Shown here: piece by piece, positions 1 through 8,838 of the stretch
Numbering within the stretch: position 1 is the first letter of the stretch
How the letters are laid out: each line of letters opens with the position of its first letter
Source of the DNA: Pseudomonadota bacterium
Lineage (GTDB): Bacteria; Pseudomonadota; Alphaproteobacteria; Sphingomonadales; Govanellaceae
Direction: 5' to 3'
NCBI GenBank assembly: GCA_003577275.1
Contig: QEVO01000002.1
Coordinates: 62,001 to 126,000, forward strand
Length of the DNA: 64,000 nt
Translations under genes and position numbers: made by a program
Notes under the pieces: model-generated
The model's input: only the letters and a program-made list of their open reading frames with translations
Database searches by the model: none
Told to the model about the DNA's origin: nothing

Positions 1-242
1 ACGAGCGAGGCGTCGCCCGACGGCGCTTCCTGGGCGACATGGGCGATGCGCGCCCGTTTGGGCAGGTCGATGGAGCCGCTCTCGCCGTGAATCTCGCCCA
101 AGATCAGCCGAAACAGGGTCGATTTGCCGATGCCGTTGCGGCCCACGAGCCCCACCCGCGCCCCCGTTGGGATGGCGGTCGAGGCGTGATCCAGCAACAG
201 GCGCGCGCCGATGCGGTAGGTGAGGTCGGTAATGGTCAGCAT
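1..242 (-). CDS. ABC-F family ATPase, N-terminal fragment (runs off window)
   Basis: The first 80 residues of a protein start at the ATG at 242 on the minus strand and run out of the window. The fragment begins MLTITDLTYRIGARLLLDHA and contains a Walker A motif GRNGIGKS at about residues 35-42. This is the N-terminal nucleotide-binding domain of a duplicated, soluble ABC-F protein (Uup/YheS/EttA group). Such proteins act on ribosomes or in DNA metabolism rather than in transport. The second ATPase domain and linker are outside the window, so the subgroup cannot be decided. It is divergent from ndk, with about 130 bp between them. Confidence 0.85.
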   Translation of the reverse strand, partial: MLTITDLTYRIGARLLLDHASTAIPTGARVGLVGRNGIGKSTLFRLILGEIHGESGSIDLPKRARIAHVAQEAPSGDASL

Positions 243-371
243 AGATTGGGCTCGCTTTCGCGGCGCTTCTTATCACAAGGCTTAGGCCAGGCATAGGGTT
301 GCGGGCGGCGGCCGAACCCTTTATAAGCGCCCGCGAAGGAACAACCCGTCAAAGAAGGGCTTACATTGGCT

Positions 372-794
372 ATGGCTATCGAACGCACCTTTTCGATCAT
401 CAAACCCGACGCCACCCGGCGCAACCTGACCGGCAAGGTCAACGCCATGCTGGAAGCGGCGGGCCTGCGCATCATCGCGCAAAAGCGCATCCGTATGACC
501 CGCGCCCAGGCCGAGGGCTTTTACGCCGTGCACCGCGAGCGGCCGTTTTTCAACGACCTGTGCAATTTTATGTGCTCCGGCCCGGTGGTGGTGCAGGTGC
601 TGGAAGGCGAGAATGCGGTGGCCAAGAACCGCGAGGTGATGGGGGCGACCAATCCGGCCCAGGCCGCCGAAGGCACCATCCGCAAGGCGTTCGCCGAAAG
701 CATCGAGGCGAACTCGGTCCACGGCTCGGATTCGCCGGAAAACGCCGCCACCGAAATCGCCTTCTTCTTTAGCGAGAACGAGATCGTCGGGTAA
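372..794 (+). CDS. ndk: nucleoside diphosphate kinase
   Basis: This 140-residue protein has the family's usual length. It transfers the gamma phosphate of ATP to nucleoside diphosphates through a phosphohistidine. The sequence begins [18 protein letters not shown] and carries the catalytic histidine in NSVHGSDS (His117), the canonical position. The ATG at 372 is preferred over the in-frame TTG at 366 because it gives the normal N-terminus; an AAGAAGGG stretch lies upstream. A strong hairpin terminator follows directly. Confidence 0.97.
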   Translation: MAIERTFSIIKPDATRRNLTGKVNAMLEAAGLRIIAQKRIRMTRAQAEGFYAVHRERPFFNDLCNFMCSGPVVVQVLEGENAVAKNREVMGATNPAQAAEGTIRKAFAESIEANSVHGSDSPENAATEIAFFFSENEIVG

Positions 795-816
795 GTCCGG
801 GCGAGAGCTTAAAACG

Positions 817-846
817 AAAAGACCAGCCGCAAGGCTGGTCTTTTTT
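817..846. terminator. bidirectional rho-independent terminator between ndk and the lectin-like gene
   Basis: A perfect 8-bp stem GACCAGCC / GGCTGGTC with a GCAA tetraloop (821-840) is preceded by AAAA and followed by TTTTTT. It can therefore end transcription from both sides. It sits between the convergent ndk and PEP-CTERM genes. Confidence 0.92.
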
Positions 847-863
847 ATTGCAGCGCGCTGATC

Positions 864-1691
864 TTAGCGCCGGCGACGCATCAGGCCCATGCCGATCAGA
901 CCCACGCCCAACAGGCCCAAAGCGGCCGGGGCGGGGGTTTCGGTCGGCACATCGACCGGGGCGAAGGTGTCGCGGAATTCCCAGGAAATTACATCGTGAT
1001 TGGCCCACGCGGCGCCGGTGCCGGAGGTGAAGCCGACAAACGCGTTGGTGCTGCCGAGCACCGTGGTCAAATCCACTGTATAGGAAAGAAGCGCCAATAG
1101 CGGCCGAGTGTCCGAATTATTGAGGCGCACTTCCAGAAGGTCGGTGGCGCCGTTGTAGTCAACCCACGCCACCAGGTCCGTACCGCTGTCAAGGGTAAAG
1201 CCTGGCGCATCGCTGCGCGCCACGGAGCTCATATTGCCGTTGATGTCGATGCCGACGTGGTTGTCGTTATTGCCGTCGCCGCCGCCGTTGTTCCAGTTAT
1301 CGAATTCGACGCCGACGCTGTTGCCGAGGCCCGCATAGCCGATGCCGCCGCCAAGACCGCCGACCGAGTTGGAAACCGTCTGCACCACGAACACCAGGCC
1401 GTCGGCGCCGCCGTTGCCCTGGTGGTTGAAATTGAACCGGAACTTGGTGCTGAACGAGACATTGGTGTTGAGGGTAACGGCGGAGGTGCTGAACGCCGAT
1501 CCCGACTTGCTGCCGCTGGCCGGGGTGACGCGCAGGACGTTGCGGAGGCTGTCATCGACCGCGGTGGCGGCATTGCCGTTCAGCGTCAAACCGGCGGTGG
1601 ATGAGAAATCGTTGAAAAGAATGGTCGTCGCCGAGGCGGCGGTGGCCGACGCCATGAGAAAAGCCGTTGCCAGTCCCAGAACGTTACGCAT
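864..1691 (-). CDS. secreted L-type lectin-like protein with PEP-CTERM-type sorting tail
   Basis: 275 residues. A Sec signal peptide (MRNVLGLATAFLMASATAAS) is followed by a beta-rich domain. The motifs VGVEFDNWNNGGGDGNND and HVGIDING match the bacterial legume-lectin fold, where Asp/Asn side chains bind calcium. The C-terminus APAALGLLGVGLIGMGLM followed by four arginines is a tripartite PEP-CTERM/VPxxA-type anchor, cut by an exosortase-like enzyme. The start at 1691 was chosen because AAAGGGG lies just upstream and the signal peptide begins there; the frame extends 26 codons further. No exosortase gene is in the window. The ligand is unknown. Confidence 0.75.
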   Translation of the reverse strand: MRNVLGLATAFLMASATAASATTILFNDFSSTAGLTLNGNAATAVDDSLRNVLRVTPASGSKSGSAFSTSAVTLNTNVSFSTKFRFNFNHQGNGGADGLVFVVQTVSNSVGGLGGGIGYAGLGNSVGVEFDNWNNGGGDGNNDNHVGIDINGNMSSVARSDAPGFTLDSGTDLVAWVDYNGATDLLEVRLNNSDTRPLLALLSYTVDLTTVLGSTNAFVGFTSGTGAAWANHDVISWEFRDTFAPVDVPTETPAPAALGLLGVGLIGMGLMRRRR

Positions 1692-1880
1692 GAGAGCCCC
1701 TTTAAGAAAATGCAAAAATTGATCTCTAAAAGTCATATAGCAATAATTGTGCCGCAGTAAGAATATCATTTTATATTAAATAATTAGCGGCATTCATAGG
1801 TATCCGCAATGTCAGAAATTGTAAGATTTTCCGACAATTACCCGTGGCGAGGGGCAAACGGCGGCGAGTCCGCGAGTCAA

Positions 1881-1993
1881 AGCCTTCTCCTTGCGGAGAA
1901 GGCGCCGAGGCGAAGCCCGAGGCGGATGAGGTGAAAACGACACCACCTCACCCGGCCGCTGATCGCGGCCACCCTCTCCTGCCAGGAGAGGGG
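1881..1993. repeat. dispersed palindromic repeat with two strong hairpins
   Basis: The 1770-2055 gap holds no gene. It contains a compact structured block. GCCTTCTCC / GGAGAAGGC (1882-1890, 1895-1903) forms one hairpin and CCCTCTCCT / AGGAGAGGG (1972-1980, 1984-1992) another, with GGCGGATGAGGTG and CACCTCACCCGGCCGC pairing in between. This layout is common to intergenic repeats of GC-rich alphaproteobacteria. It may also end transcription of the toxin-antitoxin operon. Confidence 0.7.
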
Positions 1994-2055
1994 AATTAAG
2001 ATACTGTCTATAATAACCCCGGATTTATCATCGCCCCGGTGGCGAGAGCAGCAGC

Positions 2056-2418
2056 TTACACCAGATCATCAAGATCGATGTTGAGGGCTGCGGCCAACGC
2101 TTTGAGCACGCGAGCCGATCCCGTTTTCTTGCCCGCCTCGATATCCGACAGATAAGCCTGGGTGACGCCTGCCAGCTTCGCCAAATCCGCTTGCGTCATG
2201 CCGCGATGAGCGCGCCACACCTTGACCGGGTTTTCCCCAGATAGGAGACTGCCGACGATATCATCGGGGATAAGCTCTTCTTCTCCGCGCGCCAGTCGCG
2301 CTTTGACGTCCGCGACGGCGAGCAAGTCTTCGATTTCCTGCCATTCTTTAGCGGGGAGTACAGCGTGGGTAACGGTGCCATCGGTGGCATGAATGAACTG
2401 GGGATGATATTTGGTCAT
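2056..2418 (-). CDS. HTH-type antitoxin (HigA/XRE-like)
   Basis: 120 residues. The C-terminal half (about 66-118) is a Cro/C1-type helix-turn-helix (WRAHRGMTQADLAKLAGVTQ, then AYLSDIEAGKKTGS). The N-terminal half resembles the toxin-wrapping region of XRE antitoxins. It lies 12 bp downstream of a RelE/ParE-fold toxin on the same strand, so toxin comes first, as in HigBA. It should neutralise the toxin and repress the shared promoter. The palindrome at 2698-2722 is the likely operator. Confidence 0.85.
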   Translation of the reverse strand: MTKYHPQFIHATDGTVTHAVLPAKEWQEIEDLLAVADVKARLARGEEELIPDDIVGSLLSGENPVKVWRAHRGMTQADLAKLAGVTQAYLSDIEAGKKTGSARVLKALAAALNIDLDDLV

Positions 2419-2430
2419 GACATTAGTCTC

Positions 2431-2694
2431 CTATTTATAGGCCCCGCCGCGCGACCGGATGGCGGTGACGGCCAGAACGCGGGGCGCCCCATTCACCAGA
2501 TCGAAAAACACCCGCCAGTCACCGACCCTCAGACGATATCCGGCGATTTCATGGTGAAGCGCCTTGACATTGCGGGCCTGCGACGGGTTATCAGCTACTT
2601 CCCATATCTTTTGGCGAATAAGCTCCGCCGTATTACGCGGCATTTTCATCAATGTTTTTTGGGCGGTGCGGGAATATTCAATCTGATATTTCAT
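2431..2694 (-). CDS. RelE/ParE-superfamily toxin
   Basis: 87 residues. It begins MKYQIEYSRTAQKTLMKMP and contains the core YRLRVGDWRVFFDL typical of RelE-type ribosome-dependent mRNA interferases. Basic residues lie in the expected positions. It is the first gene of a two-gene operon with the XRE antitoxin. The start codon lies only about six bases after the best -10 element, so the mRNA may be leaderless. Activity as an RNase is inferred from the family only. Confidence 0.85.
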   Translation of the reverse strand: MKYQIEYSRTAQKTLMKMPRNTAELIRQKIWEVADNPSQARNVKALHHEIAGYRLRVGDWRVFFDLVNGAPRVLAVTAIRSRGGAYK

Positions 2695-2697
2695 TAT

Positions 2698-2728
2698 AAA
2701 ATATATCCATTAGATATATTTTTGTCAA
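2698..2728 (-). promoter_or_regulatory. toxin-antitoxin promoter with palindromic operator
   Basis: Read on the minus strand, TTGACA (2728-2723) and TATATT (2705-2700) are 17 bp apart. Between and over them lies a perfect inverted repeat with 10-bp arms, AAAATATATC (2698-2707) and GATATATTTT (2713-2722), separated by 5 bp. A bound XRE antitoxin would block RNA polymerase. The region is strikingly AT-rich compared with its surroundings. Confidence 0.75.
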
Positions 2729-2771
2729 TGTAAAATAACAAATAGATATAAATCTAAGATTAGTCAATATC

Positions 2772-3443
2772 TTACCATGAGGGATCAACCCCCGGATTGA
2801 TCATCGCCCCGGTGACCGGTTCGGCGTCGCGGATGATGACCTTGGAGCCCACCACCCGCACCCGGGACAAGGCGATCAGGCGCACCGCTTCCGGGTAAAT
2901 CCGGTGTTCTTGTTCCAATACCCGTGCGGCGAGCGTCTCCGCCGTGTCGTCGCCGAGCACCGGCACCGCCGCCTGGATGATGATCGGGCCGTCGTCCATC
3001 TCGGGCCGCACGAAATGCACGGTGCAGCCGGAAAAGCGCACCCCGGCCTCGATGGTGCGCTCGTGGGTATGGAGGCCCTTGAAGGCGGGCAGCAGCGAGG
3101 GATGGATGTTGATCATCCGGTCGCGCCAGCGGTTGACGAACTCGGGGGTTAAAATCCGCATGAAGCCGGCCAGGCAAATGAGCCCCACGTTATAGCCGCG
3201 CAAGATCTCGTCGATAGCGGCGTCAAAGGCGACGCGGTCGGGAAAGTCCTTATGGCTGACCACGTGGGTCGTAATGCCGGCGCGCGCGGCGCGCTGCAAG
3301 CCGGCGGCGTCGGCCTTGTTGGAAATCACGCATACGATGCGGGCGGGAAAGTGCGGGTCGGCGCAGGCGTCAATGAGCGATTGCAGGTTGGAGCCGCGCC
3401 CCGAGATGAGGACCGCGATATCAAGCCGCTTGGCGGCGGCCAT
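2772..3443 (-). CDS. purN: phosphoribosylglycinamide formyltransferase
   Basis: 223 residues. PurN formylates GAR with 10-formyl-THF, the third step of purine synthesis. The GRGSNLQSL loop near the N-terminus, NIHPSLLPAFKG (catalytic Asn and His) and DDGPIIIQ (catalytic Asp) are all present. The ATG at 3443 shares one base with the stop codon of purM, so the two are translationally coupled. The frame is open well upstream inside purM, but that part has no PurN similarity. Confidence 0.96.
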   Translation of the reverse strand: MAAAKRLDIAVLISGRGSNLQSLIDACADPHFPARIVCVISNKADAAGLQRAARAGITTHVVSHKDFPDRVAFDAAIDEILRGYNVGLICLAGFMRILTPEFVNRWRDRMINIHPSLLPAFKGLHTHERTIEAGVRFSGCTVHFVRPEMDDGPIIIQAAVPVLGDDTAETLAARVLEQEHRIYPEAVRLIALSRVRVVGSKVIIRDAEPVTGAMINPGVDPSW

Positions 3444-4555
3444 CACTGGCCCTCGTCGAGGTTGGAGGCGCGCCAGGCCTCGGCATAGCCCCACACCCCG
3501 GCGGCGGCGGAGACCACGGTCGCCGGCTCGGCGCTGGGATAATGCTCGATATCGCCGATGACGGTCACGCGCTCGCCGGCGGCGGCGAGGTTTTTGCTCA
3601 CCTGGACGGCGTCCTCGGCGGCGACCACCGCCACCATGCCGATGCCGCAGTTGAAGGTGCGCACCAGTTCCTTGGGCGCGATGCGGCCGATGTCTTTGAG
3701 CCAGGCGATGACCGGCGGCAAAGCCCACGCGCCGGCGTCGATGACGGCGGCGGTGTTGGCCGGCAGCACCCGGGGGATGTTTTCGGTGATGCCGCCGCCG
3801 GTGATGTGGGCAAGGCCCTTGATCCGCCCGGCGCGGATTTCCGGCAGCAGGGTTTTGACGTAAATCCGGGTCGGCGTCAGCAGCGCCTCGCCCAAGGTCT
3901 TCTCCGGCGCGAAGGGGGCGGGGGCGTCGTAGGACAGGCCCTGATCGCCCACCAGCCGGCGCACCAGGGAATAGCCGTTGGAATGAACGCCCGAGGAGGC
4001 AAGCCCTAAGATCACGTCGCCCGGCGCGATGGTAGGCCGGGGCAGATGTTCGCCGCGCTCCACCGCGCCCACCGCAAAACCGGCGAGGTCATAATCGCCG
4101 GCGGCGTACATGCCGGGCATTTCCGCCGTCTCGCCGCCGATGAGCGCGCAGCCGGCCTGGCGGCAGCCCTCGGCGATGCCGGCGATCACCGCTCGCCCGG
4201 CCGCCACATCGAGCTTGCCGGTGGCGTAATAGTCGAGGAAGAACAACGGCTCGGCCCCTTGCACCACCAGGTCATTGACGCACATGGCGACCAGATCAAT
4301 GCCCACGGTGTCGTGGTGCTTGGCCTCGATGGCGACTTTCAGCTTGGTGCCGACGCCGTCGGTGCCGGCCACCAGGATGGGGTCTTTAAAACCGGCGGCG
4401 CGGGGGTCGAAAAAGGCGCCGAAACCGCCCAAATCCACCTCCGAGCCGGGGCGGCGGGTGGATCGCGCCAGGGGCTTGATGGCGTCTACGAGGTCATCGC
4501 CGGCGACGATATCGACCCCGGCGTCTTTATAGGTATAGGATTTTTGTTCGGTCAC
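3443..4555 (-). CDS. purM: phosphoribosylformylglycinamidine cyclo-ligase (AIR synthetase)
   Basis: 370 residues, slightly longer than the E. coli enzyme. It begins with [15 protein letters not shown], then has [12 protein letters not shown], the ATP/substrate loop of the PurM superfamily, followed by [11 protein letters not shown] and [16 protein letters not shown]. It closes the imidazole ring in purine synthesis. It is the first gene of a purM-purN operon, divergent from the DUF2066 gene about 130 bp away. Confidence 0.97.
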   Translation of the reverse strand: MTEQKSYTYKDAGVDIVAGDDLVDAIKPLARSTRRPGSEVDLGGFGAFFDPRAAGFKDPILVAGTDGVGTKLKVAIEAKHHDTVGIDLVAMCVNDLVVQGAEPLFFLDYYATGKLDVAAGRAVIAGIAEGCRQAGCALIGGETAEMPGMYAAGDYDLAGFAVGAVERGEHLPRPTIAPGDVILGLASSGVHSNGYSLVRRLVGDQGLSYDAPAPFAPEKTLGEALLTPTRIYVKTLLPEIRAGRIKGLAHITGGGITENIPRVLPANTAAVIDAGAWALPPVIAWLKDIGRIAPKELVRTFNCGIGMVAVVAAEDAVQVSKNLAAAGERVTVIGDIEHYPSAEPATVVSAAAGVWGYAEAWRASNLDEGQ

Positions 4556-4687
4556 GGATCAGCGGCCAGAGGTTGGGGGTCCTATTTTGTCGGCCGCACC
4601 TTAGAGCATTCCGCTCGCTTTGAGAAGCGTAAGGCGTTAGGGTAGCGCACCGCAAAATCGCCATAAAGTCTAGGAACATTGGGTCTT

Positions 4688-5866
4688 ATGAGACGCGCCT
4701 CCCTCATCGCCTGCATCGTGGCTTTCTTCATGCTGATCAGCGGCGCGGCGCTGGCCGCTGAAGCCCAGCGGCCGAGCGTGTTCGCCATCGGCAACGTCGA
4801 GATCGATGTCACCGCCGCCGACGCCGCCAGCGCCCGCACTCTCGCCATCGCCGAGGGCCAGCGCAAGGCTTATGAACTTCTCATGCGCCGGCTGCTGAGG
4901 CCGGAGGATGTATCCCGCGCGCCGGTGGTGGACCCGGCGACCTTGAATGGCCTCATCGAGGGCATCGAGGTGAACAACGAACGCGCCTCCGCGGTGCGTT
5001 ATCTGGCGACGCTCACCGTCCGCTTCGACGCCTCGACCGTGCGCGGCCTGTTGAAGGCCAACGGCCTCGCCTTTACCCAAACCATGGCCAGCCCGGTGCT
5101 GGCGGTGCCGGTGATGACCATGGCCGGAGCGGACTACCTGTGGCAGCCCGACAATCCCTGGCGGCAGGCCTGGGCCGAGCATGATCTGGCCAATCGTCTG
5201 GTGCCTTACAAGCTGCCGGACGCTGACGCCACCGACCGCCTGCTGGCATCGCCCCGGGAAGTCATCGATGACGACAACACGGCCCTGAATCGCTTGGCCG
5301 CCCGCTATGACCTGGAGCGGACCTTGGTGGTCCGCCTGACCCTGGAGCCCGATCTGGCGGGCGAAGGCTTTAAGGGCGAAATCGCTGTGGCCGGAACGGC
5401 GGGCTTTCCAAACCTGACGCAGACGGTCACCCTCCCCGGCGAGGGGCCGACGGCGGAGAATCTAGGGCCGGCGGTGGAGCGCGTGGTCCGGGCGCTCGAC
5501 GATTGGTGGCGGGGCGAAACCCTGGTGCGGATGGACCAGGGCGGCGAGTTGGCCGTCACGGCGCCCTTGCGCTCCATCGCCGATTGGGCTGAAGTGCGCC
5601 GCCGGCTGACCCGCGTCAATTTGGTCGAGGATATGACCATCGACCGCTTAACGGCGCGGGAAGCGGCCATCGTTCTTCATTATGTGGGCGAGGCCGACCA
5701 GTTGCGGCTGGCCTTGCGCCAGGCGAGCCTGGTTCTCGATCTAAGCGGGACAGAGGCTATGCTGCTATTGGAGGAAATTCATCGGACGCCGGCCGTGGCG
5801 CCTGTAGCGCCAGCGCCCCTCCCAACGTCTGAAACCTCCGACGGAGGAGCGGGTGAGCCGCGCTGA
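4688..5866 (+). CDS. DUF2066 domain-containing exported protein
   Basis: 392 residues. A signal peptide (MRRASLIACIVAFFMLISGA) ends near AALAAEA. The mature part matches the DUF2066 family, whose members are usually next to hdaA and purM in alphaproteobacteria. The C-terminus is a Pro/Ala-rich tail. The ATG at 4688 gives the clean signal peptide; an in-frame TTG lies three codons upstream. The last 14 bp overlap hdaA, so the two genes are co-expressed. The biochemical role is not known. Confidence 0.8.
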   Translation: MRRASLIACIVAFFMLISGAALAAEAQRPSVFAIGNVEIDVTAADAASARTLAIAEGQRKAYELLMRRLLRPEDVSRAPVVDPATLNGLIEGIEVNNERASAVRYLATLTVRFDASTVRGLLKANGLAFTQTMASPVLAVPVMTMAGADYLWQPDNPWRQAWAEHDLANRLVPYKLPDADATDRLLASPREVIDDDNTALNRLAARYDLERTLVVRLTLEPDLAGEGFKGEIAVAGTAGFPNLTQTVTLPGEGPTAENLGPAVERVVRALDDWWRGETLVRMDQGGELAVTAPLRSIADWAEVRRRLTRVNLVEDMTIDRLTAREAAIVLHYVGEADQLRLALRQASLVLDLSGTEAMLLLEEIHRTPAVAPVAPAPLPTSETSDGGAGEPR

Positions 5867-6524
5867 TCAGCTGACCTTCGACCTGCCGCGCCGGTTGACG
5901 CATGGCGGCGAGGATTTCTTCATCGCGGCCTCCAACCGTCTGGCGGTGGAATGGATCGATCGCTGGCCGGAGTGGCCGGGGCGGCTGCTCATCGTCCATG
6001 GACCAGCGGGCTGCGGCAAGTCCCATTTGACCAGCGTCTGGCGGGGGATCAGCGGCGGCGAGACGATCTCGCTCGCGGCGCTGATCGAGGACCGAGTTGC
6101 GGCGTTTACGCCGGGCGGCAACCTGGCGGTCGAGGATGTGGACACGGGGTTAAGCCCCGCCTTGGAGCCGGTCCTGTTTCACCTCATCAATGTGATGCGC
6201 GAGCGTCAGGGCGCGCTGCTGTTGACCGCCAGAACCGCCCCGGCGCATTGGCCGCTTACCCTCCCGGACCTTGCTTCGCGGCTCAAGGCGGCGGCGGCGG
6301 CGGCCATCGAGGAGCCAGACGAGGCGCTGCTGGCGGCGCTGCTCTTAAAAGAGTTCGCCGACCGCCAGATCCGGGTGACCGGGGACGTGATAGCTTTTCT
6401 GACCAGCCGCCTTGAACGGTCTTTTTCGGCCACCCATATGGCGGTGGAGGCGCTCGACCGGGCGTCGCTTGCCCATCAGCGCGCCATTACCATCCCGCTT
6501 GCCCGCGCCGTGCTTGGTCTATAG
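5853..6524 (+). CDS. hdaA: DnaA regulatory inactivator HdaA
   Basis: 223 residues. A GTG start is preceded by CGGAGGAGCGG. The N-terminus contains QLTFDLP, a beta-clamp binding motif, followed by a AAA+ domain with Walker A GPAGCGKSH. HdaA joins the sliding clamp after replication starts and stimulates ATP hydrolysis by DnaA, which limits re-initiation. The protein is DnaA domain III-like and lacks the DNA-binding domain IV. It overlaps the DUF2066 gene by 14 bp. Confidence 0.92.
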   Translation: MSRADQLTFDLPRRLTHGGEDFFIAASNRLAVEWIDRWPEWPGRLLIVHGPAGCGKSHLTSVWRGISGGETISLAALIEDRVAAFTPGGNLAVEDVDTGLSPALEPVLFHLINVMRERQGALLLTARTAPAHWPLTLPDLASRLKAAAAAAIEEPDEALLAALLLKEFADRQIRVTGDVIAFLTSRLERSFSATHMAVEALDRASLAHQRAITIPLARAVLGL

Positions 6525-6610
6525 AGGAGTCATGATTTTTTCATCGGGCGGCGCTAAGGTGATAAATTAACAGTTCAGCCCGCAAAGCCAGACGGCTTTA
6601 AGTTAAAGAC

Positions 6611-8761
6611 ATGCAAAACGAACCGGCAGTAGCCATTCCATCCGCCTCGGCGGCCGCCTTCGACCGCAACTCGCCCACGCGCTTCATCAACCGCGAGATA
6701 TCGTGGCTTGCCTTCAACATGCGGGTCTTGGAAGAGGCGGGGAACCGCGCCCATCCGCTCTTGGAGCGGCTGCGCTTCCTGTCGATATCCGGCTCCAACC
6801 TCGATGAATTTTATATGGTGCGGGTGGCCGGCCTGCGCGGCCAGGTCAAGGCCGATATCGAGGTGATAAGTCCCGATGGGCTGACGCCCGCGCAACAGCT
6901 GGCTAAGGTCAACCAAAAGGCGGAGGAGCTCATCCGCGCCCAGGAGATCGCCTGGGCCAACCTGACCGCCGAGCTGCGCGAAGCGGGCATCGTCGTTCTG
7001 GAGCCGCACGAGGTGACCGCCGCCGAGCTTGCCTGGCTGGAACAATATTTCCTTGAGTCGGTTTTTCCGGTGCTCACGCCGTTGGCCATCGACCCGGCGC
7101 ATCCGTTCCCGTTCATTCCAAATTTAGGCTTCAACCTGGTGCTGAAGTTGGCGCGCAGCGAGGACGGGGCCATTCTCAACATGCTCATTCCCCTGCCGCG
7201 CCAAGTGCGGCGGTTCGTGCGCCTGCCGGGCAAGGCGATCCGCTACATGTCGGTGGAAAACATCGTCACACTGTTTCTGGAGCAGTTGTTCCCCGGCTAT
7301 GTGGTTGAAGGCAGCGGCGTCTTTCGCATCATCCGCGATAGCGATATCGAGGTCGAGGAAGAAGCCGAGGACTTGGTGCGCTCGTTCGAGACGGCGCTGA
7401 AGCGCCGCCGGCGCGGCTCGGTCATTCGCTTGAAGATGAACGCGGCGATGCCGGACGATCTGCGCCGCATGGTGTTCCATGAGCTTGACGTCAATGAGCG
7501 CGACGTGGTGCTGGTGGATGGCATTCTCGGCATCTCCGACACCAACCAATTGATTGGCGATGAGCGGCCGGACTTGAAGTTTCCGCCCTATAATCCGCGC
7601 TTTCCCGAACGCATTCGCGAGCACGGCGGCGATTGCTTCGCCGCCATCCGCGAGAAGGACATCATCGTCCATCACCCTTATGAAAGCTTCGAGGTAGTGG
7701 TGCAGTTCATCGCGCAGGCGGCGCGCGATCCCAACGTGGTGGCGATCAAGCAGACGCTTTACCGCACCAGCGATGACTCACCCATCGTCAAGGCGCTCAT
7801 CGAAGCGGCGGAATCCGGCAAGACGGTGACCGCGCTGGTCGAGCTGAAGGCGCGCTTTGATGAAGAACGCAATATCCGCTGGGCGCGCGACCTGGAGCGC
7901 GCCGGGGTGCAGGTGGTCTATGGCTTCATCGAATTGAAGACCCACGCCAAGGTGTCGCTGGTGGTGCGGCGCGAGGGCGGCGAACTGCGCACCTACGTTC
8001 ACTACGGCACCGGCAATTATCACCAGATCACCGCCAAGGTTTATACCGACCTGTCGTTTTTTACCGCCGACCCGGCGCTCGGCCGCGACGCCACCCACAT
8101 CTTTAATTTTCTCACCGGCTACGTAAAGCCGAAAACCTTGGAGAAAATCGCGATCTCGCCTTATGGCTTGCGGCAGAAGCTGATGACGCTGATCGAAGAG
8201 GAGATGGCGCACGCCAAGGCCGGCCGGCCGGGGCAAATCTGGGCCAAGCTGAATTCCCTGGTGGACCCGCATATCATTGACGCCCTATACGATGCCTCGT
8301 GCGCCGGCGTGTCCATCGATCTCATTGTGCGCGGCATTTGCTGTCTGCGTCCCGGCGTCCCCGGATTGTCGGAAAACATCCGCGTCAAGAGCATCGTCGG
8401 GCGGTTCCTGGAGCATTCGCGCATCGTCTGTTTCGGCGCCGGCAACGGCCTGCCGCACGATCAGGCGAAAGTGTTCATCTCCTCCGCCGACTGGATGCCG
8501 CGCAATCTTGACCGCCGGGTGGAAGCCCTGGTGCCGATCGAAAATCCCACCGTGCACGCGCAGGTGCTGGATCAGGTGATGGCGGCCAACTTAAAGGACA
8601 TGGCGCAAAGCTGGGATCTGATGGCGGACGGCGGCTATATCCGCCGCAAGGCGGGCAAGGGGGCGTTTAACCTCCACCGCTATTTCATGACCAACCCCAG
8701 CCTGTCCGGCATGGGCCGCGGCCTAAAGCCGGTGCCGCGACTGACCGTCAAGGGGAGCTGA
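6611..8761 (+). CDS. ppk1: polyphosphate kinase 1
   Basis: 716 residues, full length. The N-terminal domain has [20 protein letters not shown] and [15 protein letters not shown]. The catalytic phosphohistidine lies in [11 protein letters not shown], and [11 protein letters not shown] follows. The enzyme reversibly makes polyphosphate from ATP. It is followed by ppx in the same direction, so synthesis and breakdown of polyphosphate are encoded together. A small hairpin (AAAGCC / GGCTTT, 6584-6599) lies in the leader. Confidence 0.97.
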   Translation: MQNEPAVAIPSASAAAFDRNSPTRFINREISWLAFNMRVLEEAGNRAHPLLERLRFLSISGSNLDEFYMVRVAGLRGQVKADIEVISPDGLTPAQQLAKVNQKAEELIRAQEIAWANLTAELREAGIVVLEPHEVTAAELAWLEQYFLESVFPVLTPLAIDPAHPFPFIPNLGFNLVLKLARSEDGAILNMLIPLPRQVRRFVRLPGKAIRYMSVENIVTLFLEQLFPGYVVEGSGVFRIIRDSDIEVEEEAEDLVRSFETALKRRRRGSVIRLKMNAAMPDDLRRMVFHELDVNERDVVLVDGILGISDTNQLIGDERPDLKFPPYNPRFPERIREHGGDCFAAIREKDIIVHHPYESFEVVVQFIAQAARDPNVVAIKQTLYRTSDDSPIVKALIEAAESGKTVTALVELKARFDEERNIRWARDLERAGVQVVYGFIELKTHAKVSLVVRREGGELRTYVHYGTGNYHQITAKVYTDLSFFTADPALGRDATHIFNFLTGYVKPKTLEKIAISPYGLRQKLMTLIEEEMAHAKAGRPGQIWAKLNSLVDPHIIDALYDASCAGVSIDLIVRGICCLRPGVPGLSENIRVKSIVGRFLEHSRIVCFGAGNGLPHDQAKVFISSADWMPRNLDRRVEALVPIENPTVHAQVLDQVMAANLKDMAQSWDLMADGGYIRRKAGKGAFNLHRYFMTNPSLSGMGRGLKPVPRLTVKGS

Positions 8762-8838
8762 CGAAGACGCTATACAAACCATCATCGGCGCGTTATGTAC
8801 GCGGGTAGCCCCTAATCACACGCTACTCGGATGGATCA

